Below, piece after piece: positions 52,924 through 63,139 of a DNA stretch of 64,000 nt; position 1 is the first letter of the stretch; each line of letters begins with the position of its first letter. A program made the translations under genes and the position numbers. Below the pieces are notes generated by a model that worked only from the letters and a program-made list of their open reading frames with translations, was not told where the DNA came from and searched no databases. Origin of the DNA: Exobasidium rhododendri (Eukaryota; Basidiomycota; Exobasidiomycetes; Exobasidiales; Exobasidiaceae); assembly GCA_026210745.1 (NCBI GenBank), contig CP110630.1, positions 1,426,001-1,490,000 on the forward strand. The letters run 5' to 3'.

Positions 52924-53233
52924 CACGAAGCTCCGGCTCGGTCTGCAGGATGAAGCGACTGACTGCAGGTATGATGCCTTGTGCACAAGAGTTCCTTGCC
53001 TCAGGTGGATCGGCGAGGTCGCTGTAGTCCTCCTTGGGGGACACTGAAGAGATCAGCTCCAGCGGGCAGGACGAGACGAGGTGTCGAGAAGCAGACGTAA
53101 AGACGTAATAGTCTACATCGGTATAGGGGAGTGACGATGTCGCATCTTGATATGCTCCCCATCCCAGCATAGCTATCCTCAACATCAGACCAGCCAGAAG
53201 CCATGAGCTCTTGGAGATGCTGTCCAGTCGCAT
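51542..53233 (-). CDS. GPI14: GPI mannosyltransferase 1 (PIG-M / Gpi14)
   Basis: ER dolichol-phosphate-mannose-dependent enzyme adding the first mannose to the GPI precursor. The ATG at 53231-53233 gives 563 aa. MLRIAMLGWGAYQDA and the DxD-type YTDVDYYVFTSASRHL near the N-terminus are diagnostic. NPYKRDTYRYTPLLALLLVP, WLLNPFTAQISTRGSSESLL, FALSVHWKLYPIIYA and FNKVCTSQYYMWILWFLPI follow, with about ten hydrophobic spans. A first lumenal-loop insert of roughly 80 residues includes an 11-12 Ala run encoded by a (CTG)n tract on the + strand. The frame extends upstream but only to a non-ATG codon. Confidence 0.93.
52888..52921. repeat. (CTG)n trinucleotide run coding poly-alanine
   Basis: About eleven CTG units inside the GPI14 coding sequence read as consecutive alanine codons on the minus strand. 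Confidence 0.85.
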
Positions 53234-53464
53234 CCCCAATGAAGTGCTGGGTTGCTGATAATGGTGATCTTTCTTGGCTCTAGCAAGGGGGACGAGGGTA
53301 GAAATTAAGCTTTCTTGTTCCACCTTCTCTGGCGCTTTTGGCAGCAACTTTCTTCGTGTTTCACTTATTTGCCAGTTGAGGGGAGGGTGCTTTGATGCGG
53401 GGTAAACTTGTTCGAGTTGATGAAACTATATCATGCCATAGAGATCTCGGTTTAAGTAGAAGCT

Positions 53465-53553
53465 AGCATTGTGGTACAGTGGTAGTACGTTGGGCTCATA
53501 CGCAGAACAATGCAGTCACCCAAAAGTCGCCGGATCGAAACCGGCCAATGCTA
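53465..53553 (+). tRNA. tRNA-Met(CAU), initiator-type, with 17-nt intron
   Basis: A complete cloverleaf: acceptor AGCATTG (53465-53471) pairs with CAATGCT (53546-53552), with discriminator A at 53553. The D arm is GTAC/GTAC. The anticodon stem TTGGG/CCCAA encloses CTCATA, giving anticodon CAU at 53497-53499. The T arm GCCGG/CCGGC has loop ATCGAAA. An intron occupies 53501-53517, between nucleotides 37 and 38, the canonical place. The A1:U72 pair, three G:C pairs at the base of the anticodon stem and A54 in the T loop mark eukaryotic initiator tRNA. Confidence 0.93.
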
Positions 53554-53554
53554 A

Positions 53555-53564
53555 TTTTTTTTTT
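53555..53564 (+). terminator. RNA polymerase III T-tract terminator
   Basis: Ten consecutive T residues start 2 nt after the tRNA 3' end, the expected Pol III stop signal. Confidence 0.85.
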
Positions 53565-54103
53565 CTTTCTCGTCTTTCAAATATATGCAGGCGATGCTTG
53601 TCTTGGATTGTCTAAACAGGACGCGAAAGATTTCTCCGCGGTGTCGGAGTGAGAGAAAGTGCGCTTTGATCCAAGAAAGCGCATGGCCAACGCCCCAAGC
53701 AAAAACAGGGGGAAGATCCTCGAACCACTTTCTGGAAGAAGTCTAAAAGACACCCTTTCTTGTCATCTCTTCTGCCTTCACCAGCGTCACCTTTATACCG
53801 TTCAACACCCACGCAAGTAAGTAGGTCACCAGAGACGTGATGTTGTTGAAAGATGAAAGAATACGTAGATCTGCAAAAATCGTTACTTGTCAGCTCCCCG
53901 GCGGATCATTTGGTCCCAATGTCGGGGACGATGCGAGAATTACTTTACCCATTCAAGTCCCTGACTTCAAATGCCACCATGCCACCACCTTACGGGAGGC
54001 GATAGAATACATATCTATGCAGTAGAGAGCAACAATGCTGACAGCTGCTTGTTTCTATTTGTCGCCTCAGCTTCACTCGCTTACTTTTCTCACTCCCCTC
54101 ACG

Positions 54104-55438
54104 ATGCCCACTTCCACCAACACAAACGCGGACAAGCGCAATCACGACGGCATCTCCAATTACACCAAATTCTGGCAGAAGGACTCGAAAAATGACACGG
54201 ATACCGACATGGCAAATCGTTTGACTGAATACACCAGCGTCGTCAATGGTACGTACGGTGTCTTTTATTGAAGAGCAGGAGTTTCTATATTCACACCTGT
54301 CCTCGCTGCCATTGCAGGTTACTACGATGGTGCCACTGACTTGTACGAGTACGGATGGGGTCAGAACTTCCATTTTGCTCGCTACTACCCTGGTGAGGCA
54401 TTCAGCCAAGCGCTTGCTCGACACGAGCACTATCTGGCTCACTCGATGGGGCTCAAGAGAAAGATGAGGGTACTCGATGTAGGCTGCGGAGTGGGAGGTC
54501 CAGCGAGAGAGATTGCTCGATTTGCCGATGTCGAGATCGTTGGCCTGAATAACAACGAATATCAAATCGGCCGTGCCACCAAATACACTGAAAAGGCAGG
54601 CCTTGCGGGACAAGTAACGTGTGAGTAGAAGACGGAAAGGTAAGGTTTTGCTTTGCTAGCGCTCACAGGTACATCGCCTTCCTCTTCACTCCTCTCTTCA
54701 GTCGTCAAGGGAGATTTCATGAAGCTGAGAGAGCAGTTCGGAGAGAGCTCCTTTGACGCAGTCTACGCTATCGAGGCTACATGTCATGCGCCTGAATGGG
54801 AAGGAATCTATGGTGAAATCAAGCACGTCCTTAAGCCAGGTGGCAAGGTGAGTGGTCAAGAGAGTGTATGTGTACCTGATGGCAAGCATGCGTACTGATT
54901 ATGGCCCTATCAACCAGTTCGGTCTATACGAATGGTGCATGACAGATGCTTGGGATGCTAAGAACCCCGATCACAAGCGAATTGCGCATGGAATCGAAGT
55001 CGGTGACGGTATCCCTGAAATGCGATCGATTGCGGCTGCCAGGAATGCTCTCAAAGCTGTTGGGTTCGAGATTGAAGAAGAAGAGGATTTGGCGGATCGC
55101 GGCGATAAGATTCCTTGGTACTACCCCTTGGAAGGTGATTTGAGAAAGTGTCAGACTGCATGGGACATTTTCATGTGCTGGAGAATGACTTGGGTCGGCA
55201 AAGTCACCACTCAAACGACAGTCAGAGTATTGGAAAGGTTTGGCTTGGTCCCACAAGGCACTCATGATGTCGGCGAATCGCTCAAGATTGCAGCAGACGC
55301 TCTTGTCGAAGGCGGTCAGACCAAGTTGTTCACCCCAATGATGGTGAGTCGCTACGAATATTCTCACAAATGGCGGTGCATCTAATTCTCCTTCCCCCTC
55401 TCTTTTCACAGCTCTTCATCTGTCGCAAGCCTGAGTAA
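54104..55438 (+). CDS. ERG6: Sterol 24-C-methyltransferase Erg6
   Basis: SAM-dependent enzyme that methylates C-24 of the sterol side chain, a fungal-specific step. Five exons (54104-54248, 54318-54620, 54702-54847, 54918-55343, 55412-55438) encode 348 aa. [20 protein letters not shown] spans exon 2. The SAM motif [68 protein letters not shown] and [10 protein letters not shown] are all typical. The last exon is only 27 nt (LFICRKPE). This is the second ergosterol gene in the window. Confidence 0.97.
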
Positions 55439-55756
55439 AGTCCTAGCTGCTCGAGGGGCCTACCTCGTCGAAGTGTAACGCGCATATAAATTCAGATACC
55501 TGTAGCATCCTTGCTTTGTCCAAATGAGTGCGCCCTTATAATCCTCCCTTACCCCCCTTGAATTGGATCGTCTATTTTATAGAACGCAATTAATACGTCG
55601 CTGCACGGTCACATGGTCGCGTCGCGGATGCGCGTATCGAACTAAAGCAACACTCCTCCTGCTCCTTGTCCATCCTTCCACTGGACTGTCTTCCTAAGGA
55701 CTAGTTTGGGTCTTGCCACTGCAACATCATCAATTCCCATGTGACCTCTTTACATC
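55439..55756. promoter_or_regulatory. ERG6-DNA2 gap
   Basis: 318 bp between tandem genes. Nothing specific seen; presumably the DNA2 promoter. Confidence 0.3.
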
Positions 55757-58700
55757 ATGACATCTACCTGCAATGAGAATGCCTTCATGGCTGACCTGCT
55801 CGCCGACTTGGATGCTTCCATCTTCTCTGAAACACCTACACCGATCAAGACGAGGTCATCATCCTCCCAGCCTGTCTCGATTACAAGAGGATGCAGCAAG
55901 AGCCCTCAAATATCCATCACAGCCAGACAGACAGAAGGAGCTCTGCTGAACGCATCACATCCTCCATCACCACGCAAGAGAGCCATAAAGAAGATCAAGT
56001 ACGAATCGGATCGTGTCACCACCTCCCAACGAAAGAGAAAGCAGCAGGAAAAAGAGGAGGAAATTCGAACAGCTACGGAAGCAATACTCAGCTGTACGGA
56101 TGATTGGGAACACGACCTGCGAAGCTCTTTCTCCAGTAGTCAAGGCTTGGGAGGGGAGTCTAGGAAAAAGCAGCGAATGAGTGCGATAGGTGGGGTAGAC
56201 AGGCGAGCTTTTCAAGAGGAACGATACACCCGTTGCGTAGTGAAATCGGTCGTATTGGACCATTACATTCCGGCGAAGTACCTAAAGGCTGCACCAGGAC
56301 GTCATTCCACAAAGGGAGTCTTACCGGAAACAGTGAAATCGGCTATGCAAAGCAGGCAGAAGGTAATTTATGTATGTGACTTGAAGCCGATTGAGCTGTC
56401 CTCGGAAGACGGAAAGCATAACGGCAAGCTAGAGGAAGGAAAGGAGAGAAGGCTGATATTGAGAAGCGACTGGTACAACACTGCAATCAATGAGGGTGAC
56501 GTAATTCATTTGATCGGGAAGTGGAAGGACGAAGAAGGAGGGATTCCTACTACATCAATGGGCCATCAACGAATCGAGGTAGACCTAGATGATCCAGATG
56601 AGGCGTTGTGGAACGAGATGGAGGAGTTGCCGAATCATTCACAGAGCAGTAGCACCTCTTTGATTCCTACAATGATTCTCGGTGGGCTGGAGGCGGATCT
56701 CGAAGCAAACAATCTGCTGATCCTACATCCAGATGTGCTCCTTTCTGCAACAGCCATCTCTACCGTCGTTCGCTGTACGCGACGAGCCTACCTACAGAGT
56801 AAACTGAAAGCTTCTGGGCCGGCAAATGAAGAAGGGCCTAGCGAATCACTCTTGATGGGCAGGATGCTTCACGAAGTCCTGCAAAGCTGTCTCACTGGTC
56901 GTCCAAAAGAATGTCGGTCTAGAGACGTTCGACTCGACTGTGAAGATGAAGCGTCCCGGGATGGTCTTTTCCCTATGATCTGGAAAGGTCCTACGCCTAC
57001 CAATTTCTCTCTACAATTCGTCAAGGAGCAAATCCAAAGTCAAGTGCAGAGTGGCTTGGAGGACATTCTGTGTGCAGGTATAGACACACAGACGGCAATC
57101 GACAGGCTATGGGAATCTGCTATTCCTTTTGGTCAGTTTGCGTCTCGTTATCTTGTCGGCGATGACGCAGGTCGACCGAAGAAGGAAGCCGAAGGTCACG
57201 ACAAAGGTTGTGGAGCACCTCAACTTGTGCTCGTGAAGAAGGTCCTGGACGTAGAGGAGGATATCTGGTCGCCCATGTACGGCTTGAAAGGCTTTGTCGA
57301 TGTCAGTGTGGAAGTGGAGATTGCGAATCCCATCGAGGCCGAGGGAACATTGAAAAGGAACAACGAAACGATTGTGATGCCACTAGAGCTCAAGACAGGT
57401 CGATCCGTCGACATGATACAACATCAAGCTCAGACCATACTCTACAATCTGATGATGTCGGATCGATACCATCAAAAGATCGACACAGGACTGCTCTACT
57501 ACTCCAAGACGAGCACTCTCCATCTCGTGCGAAGCCTTCCAAACGATGTCAAAGCTCTGATTATAGCGAGGAATGAATTGGCTGAGCATGTGTACAGAAA
57601 GTCGGGCAAGGACCACGTTCGAGGGATGCTACCGGCGTCGATTGATCGAGAGCGAGACTGTGGGAAGTGCTACGTATCGAAGGAGTGCATGCTGTATAGG
57701 CGCGCCATTGAGCGGGTTCCTGTCATGAAGGAAGAAAGAGAAGGAGAAGCGCTGTCGTCCATCGCTGCGATATACAACGACAAAGTGCAACACCTCACCC
57801 CTCGGCACGCTGAATTTTTTTCAAAGTGGGAACGGCTCTTGTCGCTGGAAGAGGATGACATTGTCCGATTCAGGCGTGAACTTTGGACGATGACAGCGCA
57901 GGCTCGAGAGGCAAGCGGACGTTGTCTGGCCGACATGGTGCTCACTAAAGAGGTCAAGAAACCAATGCGGGACGAAGAGAAAAGATCGAGGACGCTGAGT
58001 GGCATGAACGATCGGATCGTCTATCACTTTTGCAAAGCCGATCAAGCTGTCAACTCTTCGTTGGGCGAGCACTTTAGCGTGGGAGATTTAGTCACCATCT
58101 CTCTCGAGCCGAACATCTACTCCATCGCGCAAGGACATGTGCTGGACATCACTCCTCACCTTGTCACCCTGACGCTGGATCGAGACCTGCGGGCAGTCAT
58201 CAGGCGGCACAACAAGAAGCTCCATGGCGCAAGGCCTCTTTTCAGAATTGACAAGGAGGAATTTGCCAGTGGCATGGCCAGGATCCGCTACAATCTAGCC
58301 AAGATGTTCTTCGCCTCGCCCTATGGAGACTCTCGAAGGCGCGCTCTGGTTGTAGACTTGGAGAGGCCTCGCTTTGCAGAGGTGGATCCGTTCAGCTACT
58401 CTCTGAGCAGTAGCGAGATGAATGAAGACCAACAAAGGGCCGTCAAATTGGCAATGTCAGCTCAAGACTATGCCCTCATCGTCGGTATGCCGGGCACAGG
58501 AAAGACGACTACGATTGTCCAACTGATCAAAGAGTTGATCAAGAAAGGAAAGAGTATCCTACTGACCAGCTACACGCACAGCGCAGTCGACACGATCTGC
58601 CGCAAGTTGGTGCAGGAAAAGTCGGTGAAGCTGCTACGAATAGGCAAAACAGACCGGATTCACTCCGACATCCACGCCTACACGATGACGGAGGCGCACT

Positions 58701-59962
58701 CGGTAGAGGAACTTACTAGTCAAATCTTGGAGCCTAACGTGGTGGCGACGACTTGTCTATCGATCAGTCATGCCATCTTTGGGAAGCGTAAATTCGATTA
58801 CTGTATCGTTGACGAAGCAAGCCAAATCACTCTCCCGACTTGTTTAGGTCCCTTGCGATTTGCAAACATCTTTGTATTGGTAGGAGACCCGCTGCAACTG
58901 CCACCCTTGGTGAAGAACGTCGCCGCAAAAGAGGGAGGGCTGGATGTCAGTCTGTTTGATGTGTTACAGAAAGCCTATCCTCAATCCGTAGTGGAGCTGC
59001 ACGTACAATATCGCATGAATGCTGATATCATGAAACTTAGCAACGAGCTGACGTACGACGGGCAACTGCGATGTGGCAATCGGTTCGTTCAGGATGGTTG
59101 CTTGAGCCTGCCCAACCTTAGACGTCTTCGGCAGGTTCTGCACTCACCAAGGCAGAGCAGTAAAGGTAGCAACAATAACAGCAGCGGCACCTCCACCATA
59201 CAATCCGATGCCGGCTCTAACGGATGGATCGATCGAGTCATGGAGAGAGAGACTCGTGCTTTATTTATTAATACAGACCTCTTGTCCGGCAGAGAGGAGA
59301 CAAGGGTCAACCAAGGCTTCTTGGTGAATACGACTGAAGTAGACGTTATTACTCAATTAAGCACTGCTCTTGTCTTGGCAGGTGTGAGAGAGGAAGAGAT
59401 TGCCATCATCACGCCGTATCGACAGCAACTGCGCGCTTTGGTTCACAGTCTTGGTAGTGCAGCGATGGGGGATGACAAGATCGAAGTCCTGACCGTGGAC
59501 AAGGCGCAAGGAAGGGACAAGGACGTCGTCATAATTAGCTTTGTAAGAAGTGTTGTATGGAATGGACGACATCCAGGTAGGGAAGGGGAGGAGATGGAGG
59601 GAGATGATTTCATCGAAGGGGACAGCAGTGATGTAGGACAGCTGCTTAACGATGTGAAGAGGATCAACGTCGCCTTGACAAGAGCCAGGAAGAAACTCAT
59701 CATCGTCGGCAGCAAAAGCACGTTGGCCCGATCAAGATTACTCCGGAGGCTGTGGAATGTCATGCACGAGAATGACTGGACCATGGACTTGACACAAGAA
59801 CAGCTCGATAAGCACAGAGAGTGTCTTGATGGAGTCACAAAAAGGAAGGTACACGAGTCGACGCATCACAAAAGGGGATCGGAAGGTGGGCACCGTATCA
59901 AGTCGCGAGCTCTACTTCAAGGTAGACCCGTTCTTCAAGACATCTTCAACGAGGTCATGTAG
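55757..59962 (+). CDS. DNA2: Dna2 nuclease-helicase
   Basis: Acts in Okazaki-fragment flap removal and double-strand-break end resection. A single exon encodes 1401 aa. The N-terminus is Ser/Lys-rich with a Q/xx motif-poor start. The RecB-like nuclease has GRMLHEVLQ, GLKGFVDVSVEV and MPLELKTGRS (about 541-550). The Fe-S cysteines are VVRCTRRAYL (about 339) and DCGKCYVSKECM (about 635-644). The SF1 helicase has GMPGTGKTTTI (about 910), YTHSAVDTI, CIVDEASQITLP, VGDPLQLPPLV, VQYRMNADIM, DKAQGRDKDVVIISF and INVALTRARKKLIIVG. All catalytic motifs are intact. Confidence 0.97.
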   Translation: MTSTCNENAFMADLLADLDASIFSETPTPIKTRSSSSQPVSITRGCSKSPQISITARQTEGALLNASHPPSPRKRAIKKIKYESDRVTTSQRKRKQQEKEEEIRTATEAILSCTDDWEHDLRSSFSSSQGLGGESRKKQRMSAIGGVDRRAFQEERYTRCVVKSVVLDHYIPAKYLKAAPGRHSTKGVLPETVKSAMQSRQKVIYVCDLKPIELSSEDGKHNGKLEEGKERRLILRSDWYNTAINEGDVIHLIGKWKDEEGGIPTTSMGHQRIEVDLDDPDEALWNEMEELPNHSQSSSTSLIPTMILGGLEADLEANNLLILHPDVLLSATAISTVVRCTRRAYLQSKLKASGPANEEGPSESLLMGRMLHEVLQSCLTGRPKECRSRDVRLDCEDEASRDGLFPMIWKGPTPTNFSLQFVKEQIQSQVQSGLEDILCAGIDTQTAIDRLWESAIPFGQFASRYLVGDDAGRPKKEAEGHDKGCGAPQLVLVKKVLDVEEDIWSPMYGLKGFVDVSVEVEIANPIEAEGTLKRNNETIVMPLELKTGRSVDMIQHQAQTILYNLMMSDRYHQKIDTGLLYYSKTSTLHLVRSLPNDVKALIIARNELAEHVYRKSGKDHVRGMLPASIDRERDCGKCYVSKECMLYRRAIERVPVMKEEREGEALSSIAAIYNDKVQHLTPRHAEFFSKWERLLSLEEDDIVRFRRELWTMTAQAREASGRCLADMVLTKEVKKPMRDEEKRSRTLSGMNDRIVYHFCKADQAVNSSLGEHFSVGDLVTISLEPNIYSIAQGHVLDITPHLVTLTLDRDLRAVIRRHNKKLHGARPLFRIDKEEFASGMARIRYNLAKMFFASPYGDSRRRALVVDLERPRFAEVDPFSYSLSSSEMNEDQQRAVKLAMSAQDYALIVGMPGTGKTTTIVQLIKELIKKGKSILLTSYTHSAVDTICRKLVQEKSVKLLRIGKTDRIHSDIHAYTMTEAHSVEELTSQILEPNVVATTCLSISHAIFGKRKFDYCIVDEASQITLPTCLGPLRFANIFVLVGDPLQLPPLVKNVAAKEGGLDVSLFDVLQKAYPQSVVELHVQYRMNADIMKLSNELTYDGQLRCGNRFVQDGCLSLPNLRRLRQVLHSPRQSSKGSNNNSSGTSTIQSDAGSNGWIDRVMERETRALFINTDLLSGREETRVNQGFLVNTTEVDVITQLSTALVLAGVREEEIAIITPYRQQLRALVHSLGSAAMGDDKIEVLTVDKAQGRDKDVVIISFVRSVVWNGRHPGREGEEMEGDDFIEGDSSDVGQLLNDVKRINVALTRARKKLIIVGSKSTLARSRLLRRLWNVMHENDWTMDLTQEQLDKHRECLDGVTKRKVHESTHHKRGSEGGHRIKSRALLQGRPVLQDIFNEVM

Positions 59963-60053
59963 AACTTTTACATTATTCGCACAGCACTTTCTAATTTACA
60001 ACGCTATGCCTCTCTTATTCCTTATTGTACTACTATTCACATGTTACGTCCTA

Positions 60054-60822
60054 TCATCTTGTTTTTAATCGCAGCGTTGCACCATCTGCCGTTCGAAGGA
60101 GCGCCTCGACATCTCTCGCCTCGAAGAGAAGAGCGGTACTAGTCACGGCAGCTCCACCGATCTGCCAAGTGGGAATTTAAGAGAAGAAGAAGGAATATTG
60201 CTCTCCGTCAGTAAAAACGAAGGGGACTTGATTACCGTGGATGCTGGCGTACGATACGACCCAGACTCACCCATGCATGCTCATGGTCGCTTTGCCATTT
60301 CGCTCCAAGCTTTTCGTAGAATCGAATAAAGGGGCTCCCTGACATGGTCATGACGCCGAGTCGATCCACCCCCACTTGCAGTCTGCCCAGCGACACCGAT
60401 TCTTGTAGAGCGGCAGAGACTAACATTGTGCCGATTCCACGTCCTTTCAGGGAAGGATTAGCGAACAAACATATTATTTCATACTCGCAGCCGGACACGC
60501 CTCGAAAGGCCGCTGTTCTCGGCCCAAATTCGATGTATCCATGTATCGTTCCCTCTGCTGATGATAGAGATGAAGATGATCGCAGAATGAGACAAAGGTT
60601 GTCTCGATTGCTGATGGAATTGCGTCGATAAGCTTGATATGCTGTCAAGAACTCAACCGACTTGAGAGTTTCTTGAGGCCCTAGTTTGAACTCTTCTGTG
60701 AAGGCCAAACGGAGGCAATTGACGACGAACGTTCCGATTTCTGAAGCATCTTCTACCTTGGCTGGGTGTAGACGGTAGCTTTCGGTGGTGTCGATTACTG
60801 CGGCGGTTGGATCAACAGTCAT
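60054..60822 (-). CDS. GNAT-family N-acetyltransferase
   Basis: Exons 60822-60271 and 60161-60054 encode 219 aa. The acetyl-CoA-binding motif A is EYEIICLFANPSLKGRGIGT (R-G-x-G-T), followed by MLVSAALQESVSLG. SGSPFIRFYEKLGAKWQSDH is the C-terminal motif B region. The short second exon gives a helical tail. The substrate is unknown; sequence context gives no hint. Convergent with DNA2 over 91 bp. Confidence 0.85.
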
Positions 60823-60929
60823 GGAGACCTTTGTATGTTTGAGGTAAGAGGGAAAGAAAGATGTAGAAGGGTGTTGCTCCTGCTTCTTAGCGCGTCGAGA
60901 AGATCTTCTTTATCTCTTTATCGGGCGCC

Positions 60930-60943
60930 CCCCCCCCCCCCAT
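60930..60943. repeat. Poly-C homopolymer
   Basis: A run of about 14 C residues lies upstream of the GNAT gene start, between it and the MTG1 3' end. It is non-coding. Confidence 0.8.
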
Positions 60944-61019
60944 TATGACTCGATTAGAGTTGGGTTGATCTTGTGCCTGCACCAAAGACACGTCTCACTA
61001 CTATTTCGCTCCATCGACA

Positions 61020-62882
61020 TCACCTCACTGCATTCTGTACCTTCTTGCGGGCTTTTGGCAGAGTCAAAGGATTCCTCTTCTTCACTGACTTGCCTGGCTT
61101 GTCGTCGAACTGTCCCTTGATGGAAATGCCCTTTTCTCTCAATTTGCTGTTTCGCATGGCCAGATCGACTGCTCTTTTTCTCTTCCTAGCCTGATTGTTG
61201 CTCAACAACGAATCCTTTCGGTCATTGCGACTACTCGAATCTTCCTCTCGTCGATCTTGCAATGACTTGGAGTCTTGCCTTTCCATAATCCGTCTTGATG
61301 CACGATCAGCACCTCGCGCTGGGGTAAAGCTCGTACCGACTCCTTCCTCTTCGGCCCTTTGCATCTCCTGCAGATACATCGATATCACACGTATAGTGCG
61401 TTCTTCTACGTCGGCTTTCGATGCAGTTGCCATTGCTTCTTCATCTTCAGGGACCTCTTCAAAGCACGACAAATCTAGCTCTCCTTTCCCTAGTTTACCA
61501 TGCCTCCAGCGTTCCAACATGAACTTTGCCGCTCCTTCGAGATCTCTCTCTCCATTCTTGGAAAGGGTGCCTGGCGCCCGAAGTGCCAAGTGCTCCAGAA
61601 GCAGCTGAATGCTGTTTGTTGGTTCGATCAGACCTGGTAGAGGCAAGTGTTCCAGATAGTCTGGTCGCGGCACTGGACCTTGTTGACCTTGTTCATCCCA
61701 TCGCTTCCAAGCCCACTGCCATCGCAAATTCATTCGATACAAGAGGTAGTCTGCCAGTGCAACATGGTCATACCACATTGTTTTCATTCCCGCTGCAACC
61801 ATCAGCTTCAGAGCCTTTTCTGCTCCCTTTTCTCCAGCGCCAAGGTAGGGTACCATGACTCCAGGGGTGTCGTAAACGTAGATGGCAGGAGATGCACGAT
61901 CGCTTTTATGGGCTCTACTTCGGTTGTCGTCGCTGAGCTCAAAGTTCGATGAGCTTGATGGCGATATCGATGATACACTAGGTTGTGGACTCTGTTGAGG
62001 TGTTATCCGCACAGTTCCCGTGAGCTTCCGAGTATGGCCTGGTTCTGGAGCCGTTGATGCTGCTTTTCCCTTACCAGTACCTACCCTCCTCAGAGCGTTC
62101 AAGAGACTACTTTTGCCTACATTTGGCATTCCAACAATGACAAGTCGAACACCTTCATCCGGTGTCGAAGTATGTCGGAAGGCGCCAGACAGATTAGAGG
62201 CTTTCCTGGCTCGAGGCTTTGCCTTTGTTCTCAGCTTTCTTTCGGCTCGCCTTCCACCAATCTTTGCATCTTCTGTCCTTGGTGGCGTGTCTCTCACAGA
62301 CACTTTCTCCGACGACTTGAACGCTTCATCAAGTTCAGCTGCTCGAGTCTTGACCCACTGGATGACCTTTCTAACGTCTTTGTCTTTCCTAGAATCGACA
62401 AACATGACCTGCTGTCCTTGCAATGTTGCAAATGCCGATCGAATGGGATCTGCCAGTCGAGGGTCGATCAGATCCGCCTTGTTATAGACTATTAGGCGTC
62501 TTTGCCTCCAGGTCTTCGGGTCAACTACCGAGGGCGCTTCCGATGCAGTCCCCTTGATCGGTGTCTGCCTCTTCTCCATCTTCTTCAGCAGCTGCTCGAA
62601 AGCGATGTTGATCGTCGATATGGGGAGTCGAGCATCCCTTGCTTCGATAATGAGTGGCGGAGGACTACGCTCTAGCAACGTAGGAAGCGATCGCATAGCC
62701 CGGTACATGTGGCCTACAAACCATGCTGGAACTCGTGTTGGGAGAGGGAATTTCTCTCGCACTTTGAACACGGCTGAGGTGTCTTCAACGATGGCGGTAG
62801 GAGCAGCTGCCACTGGAAGGCTCGCTTCGACGCTGGGAAAGCGACGGACATGTCCTGCTACGACCCGCCATTGTCGTGGCAT
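61020..62882 (-). CDS. MTG1: Mitochondrial ribosome-assembly GTPase Mtg1
   Basis: Circularly permuted YlqF/Mtg1-type GTPase that promotes mitochondrial large-subunit maturation. A single exon encodes 620 aa. The permuted order is clear: G4 YNKADLID (about 133-140), then G1 VGMPNVGKSSLLNAL (about 250-264), PGHTRKLTG, and G3 VYDTPGVMVPYL (about 336-347). HMYRAMRSLPTLLERSPPPL and EARDARLPIS precede G4. A Ser-rich insert lies between G2 and G3. The C-terminal 170 residues are basic and longer than in yeast Mtg1 (367 aa). The ATG at 62880-62882 (MPRQWRV) is the first in frame. Confidence 0.93.
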   Translation of the reverse strand: MPRQWRVVAGHVRRFPSVEASLPVAAAPTAIVEDTSAVFKVREKFPLPTRVPAWFVGHMYRAMRSLPTLLERSPPPLIIEARDARLPISTINIAFEQLLKKMEKRQTPIKGTASEAPSVVDPKTWRQRRLIVYNKADLIDPRLADPIRSAFATLQGQQVMFVDSRKDKDVRKVIQWVKTRAAELDEAFKSSEKVSVRDTPPRTEDAKIGGRRAERKLRTKAKPRARKASNLSGAFRHTSTPDEGVRLVIVGMPNVGKSSLLNALRRVGTGKGKAASTAPEPGHTRKLTGTVRITPQQSPQPSVSSISPSSSSNFELSDDNRSRAHKSDRASPAIYVYDTPGVMVPYLGAGEKGAEKALKLMVAAGMKTMWYDHVALADYLLYRMNLRWQWAWKRWDEQGQQGPVPRPDYLEHLPLPGLIEPTNSIQLLLEHLALRAPGTLSKNGERDLEGAAKFMLERWRHGKLGKGELDLSCFEEVPEDEEAMATASKADVEERTIRVISMYLQEMQRAEEEGVGTSFTPARGADRASRRIMERQDSKSLQDRREEDSSSRNDRKDSLLSNNQARKRKRAVDLAMRNSKLREKGISIKGQFDDKPGKSVKKRNPLTLPKARKKVQNAVR

Positions 62883-63139
62883 GAGACGATAACGGTGAGG
62901 AGACAGACCTTCTCGAGTGGAGCATACCCAATCCTTCTTATCCCAAAAAAAGCAAAGCAAGAAAAAGCACGGGTCTCGGACTTCTCTTCAACTCTAAAAT
63001 TTTTCTCCCTCTTACGCATCACACTAAGAAATCCGTTTGAAGATGCAAGAGCAATCGTATACAATACACACAGTACGCGCCAAAAGTGTCCATCCTTGAC
63101 TTCTCACTACAGACCTTACCTCCTGCCTCCGCTATCGCG

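Larger units (their letters stand above)
53234..54103. other. GPI14-ERG6 intergenic region with tRNA
   Basis: 870 bp. Apart from the tRNA-Met gene and its T-tract terminator, I see no supported gene. It should also hold the GPI14 and ERG6 promoters. Confidence 0.4.

Noticed and set aside
53233-53347. N-terminal extension of PIG-M to 53347
   Set aside because: The codon at 53345-53347 is TTG; the family N-terminus starts well at the ATG at 53233.
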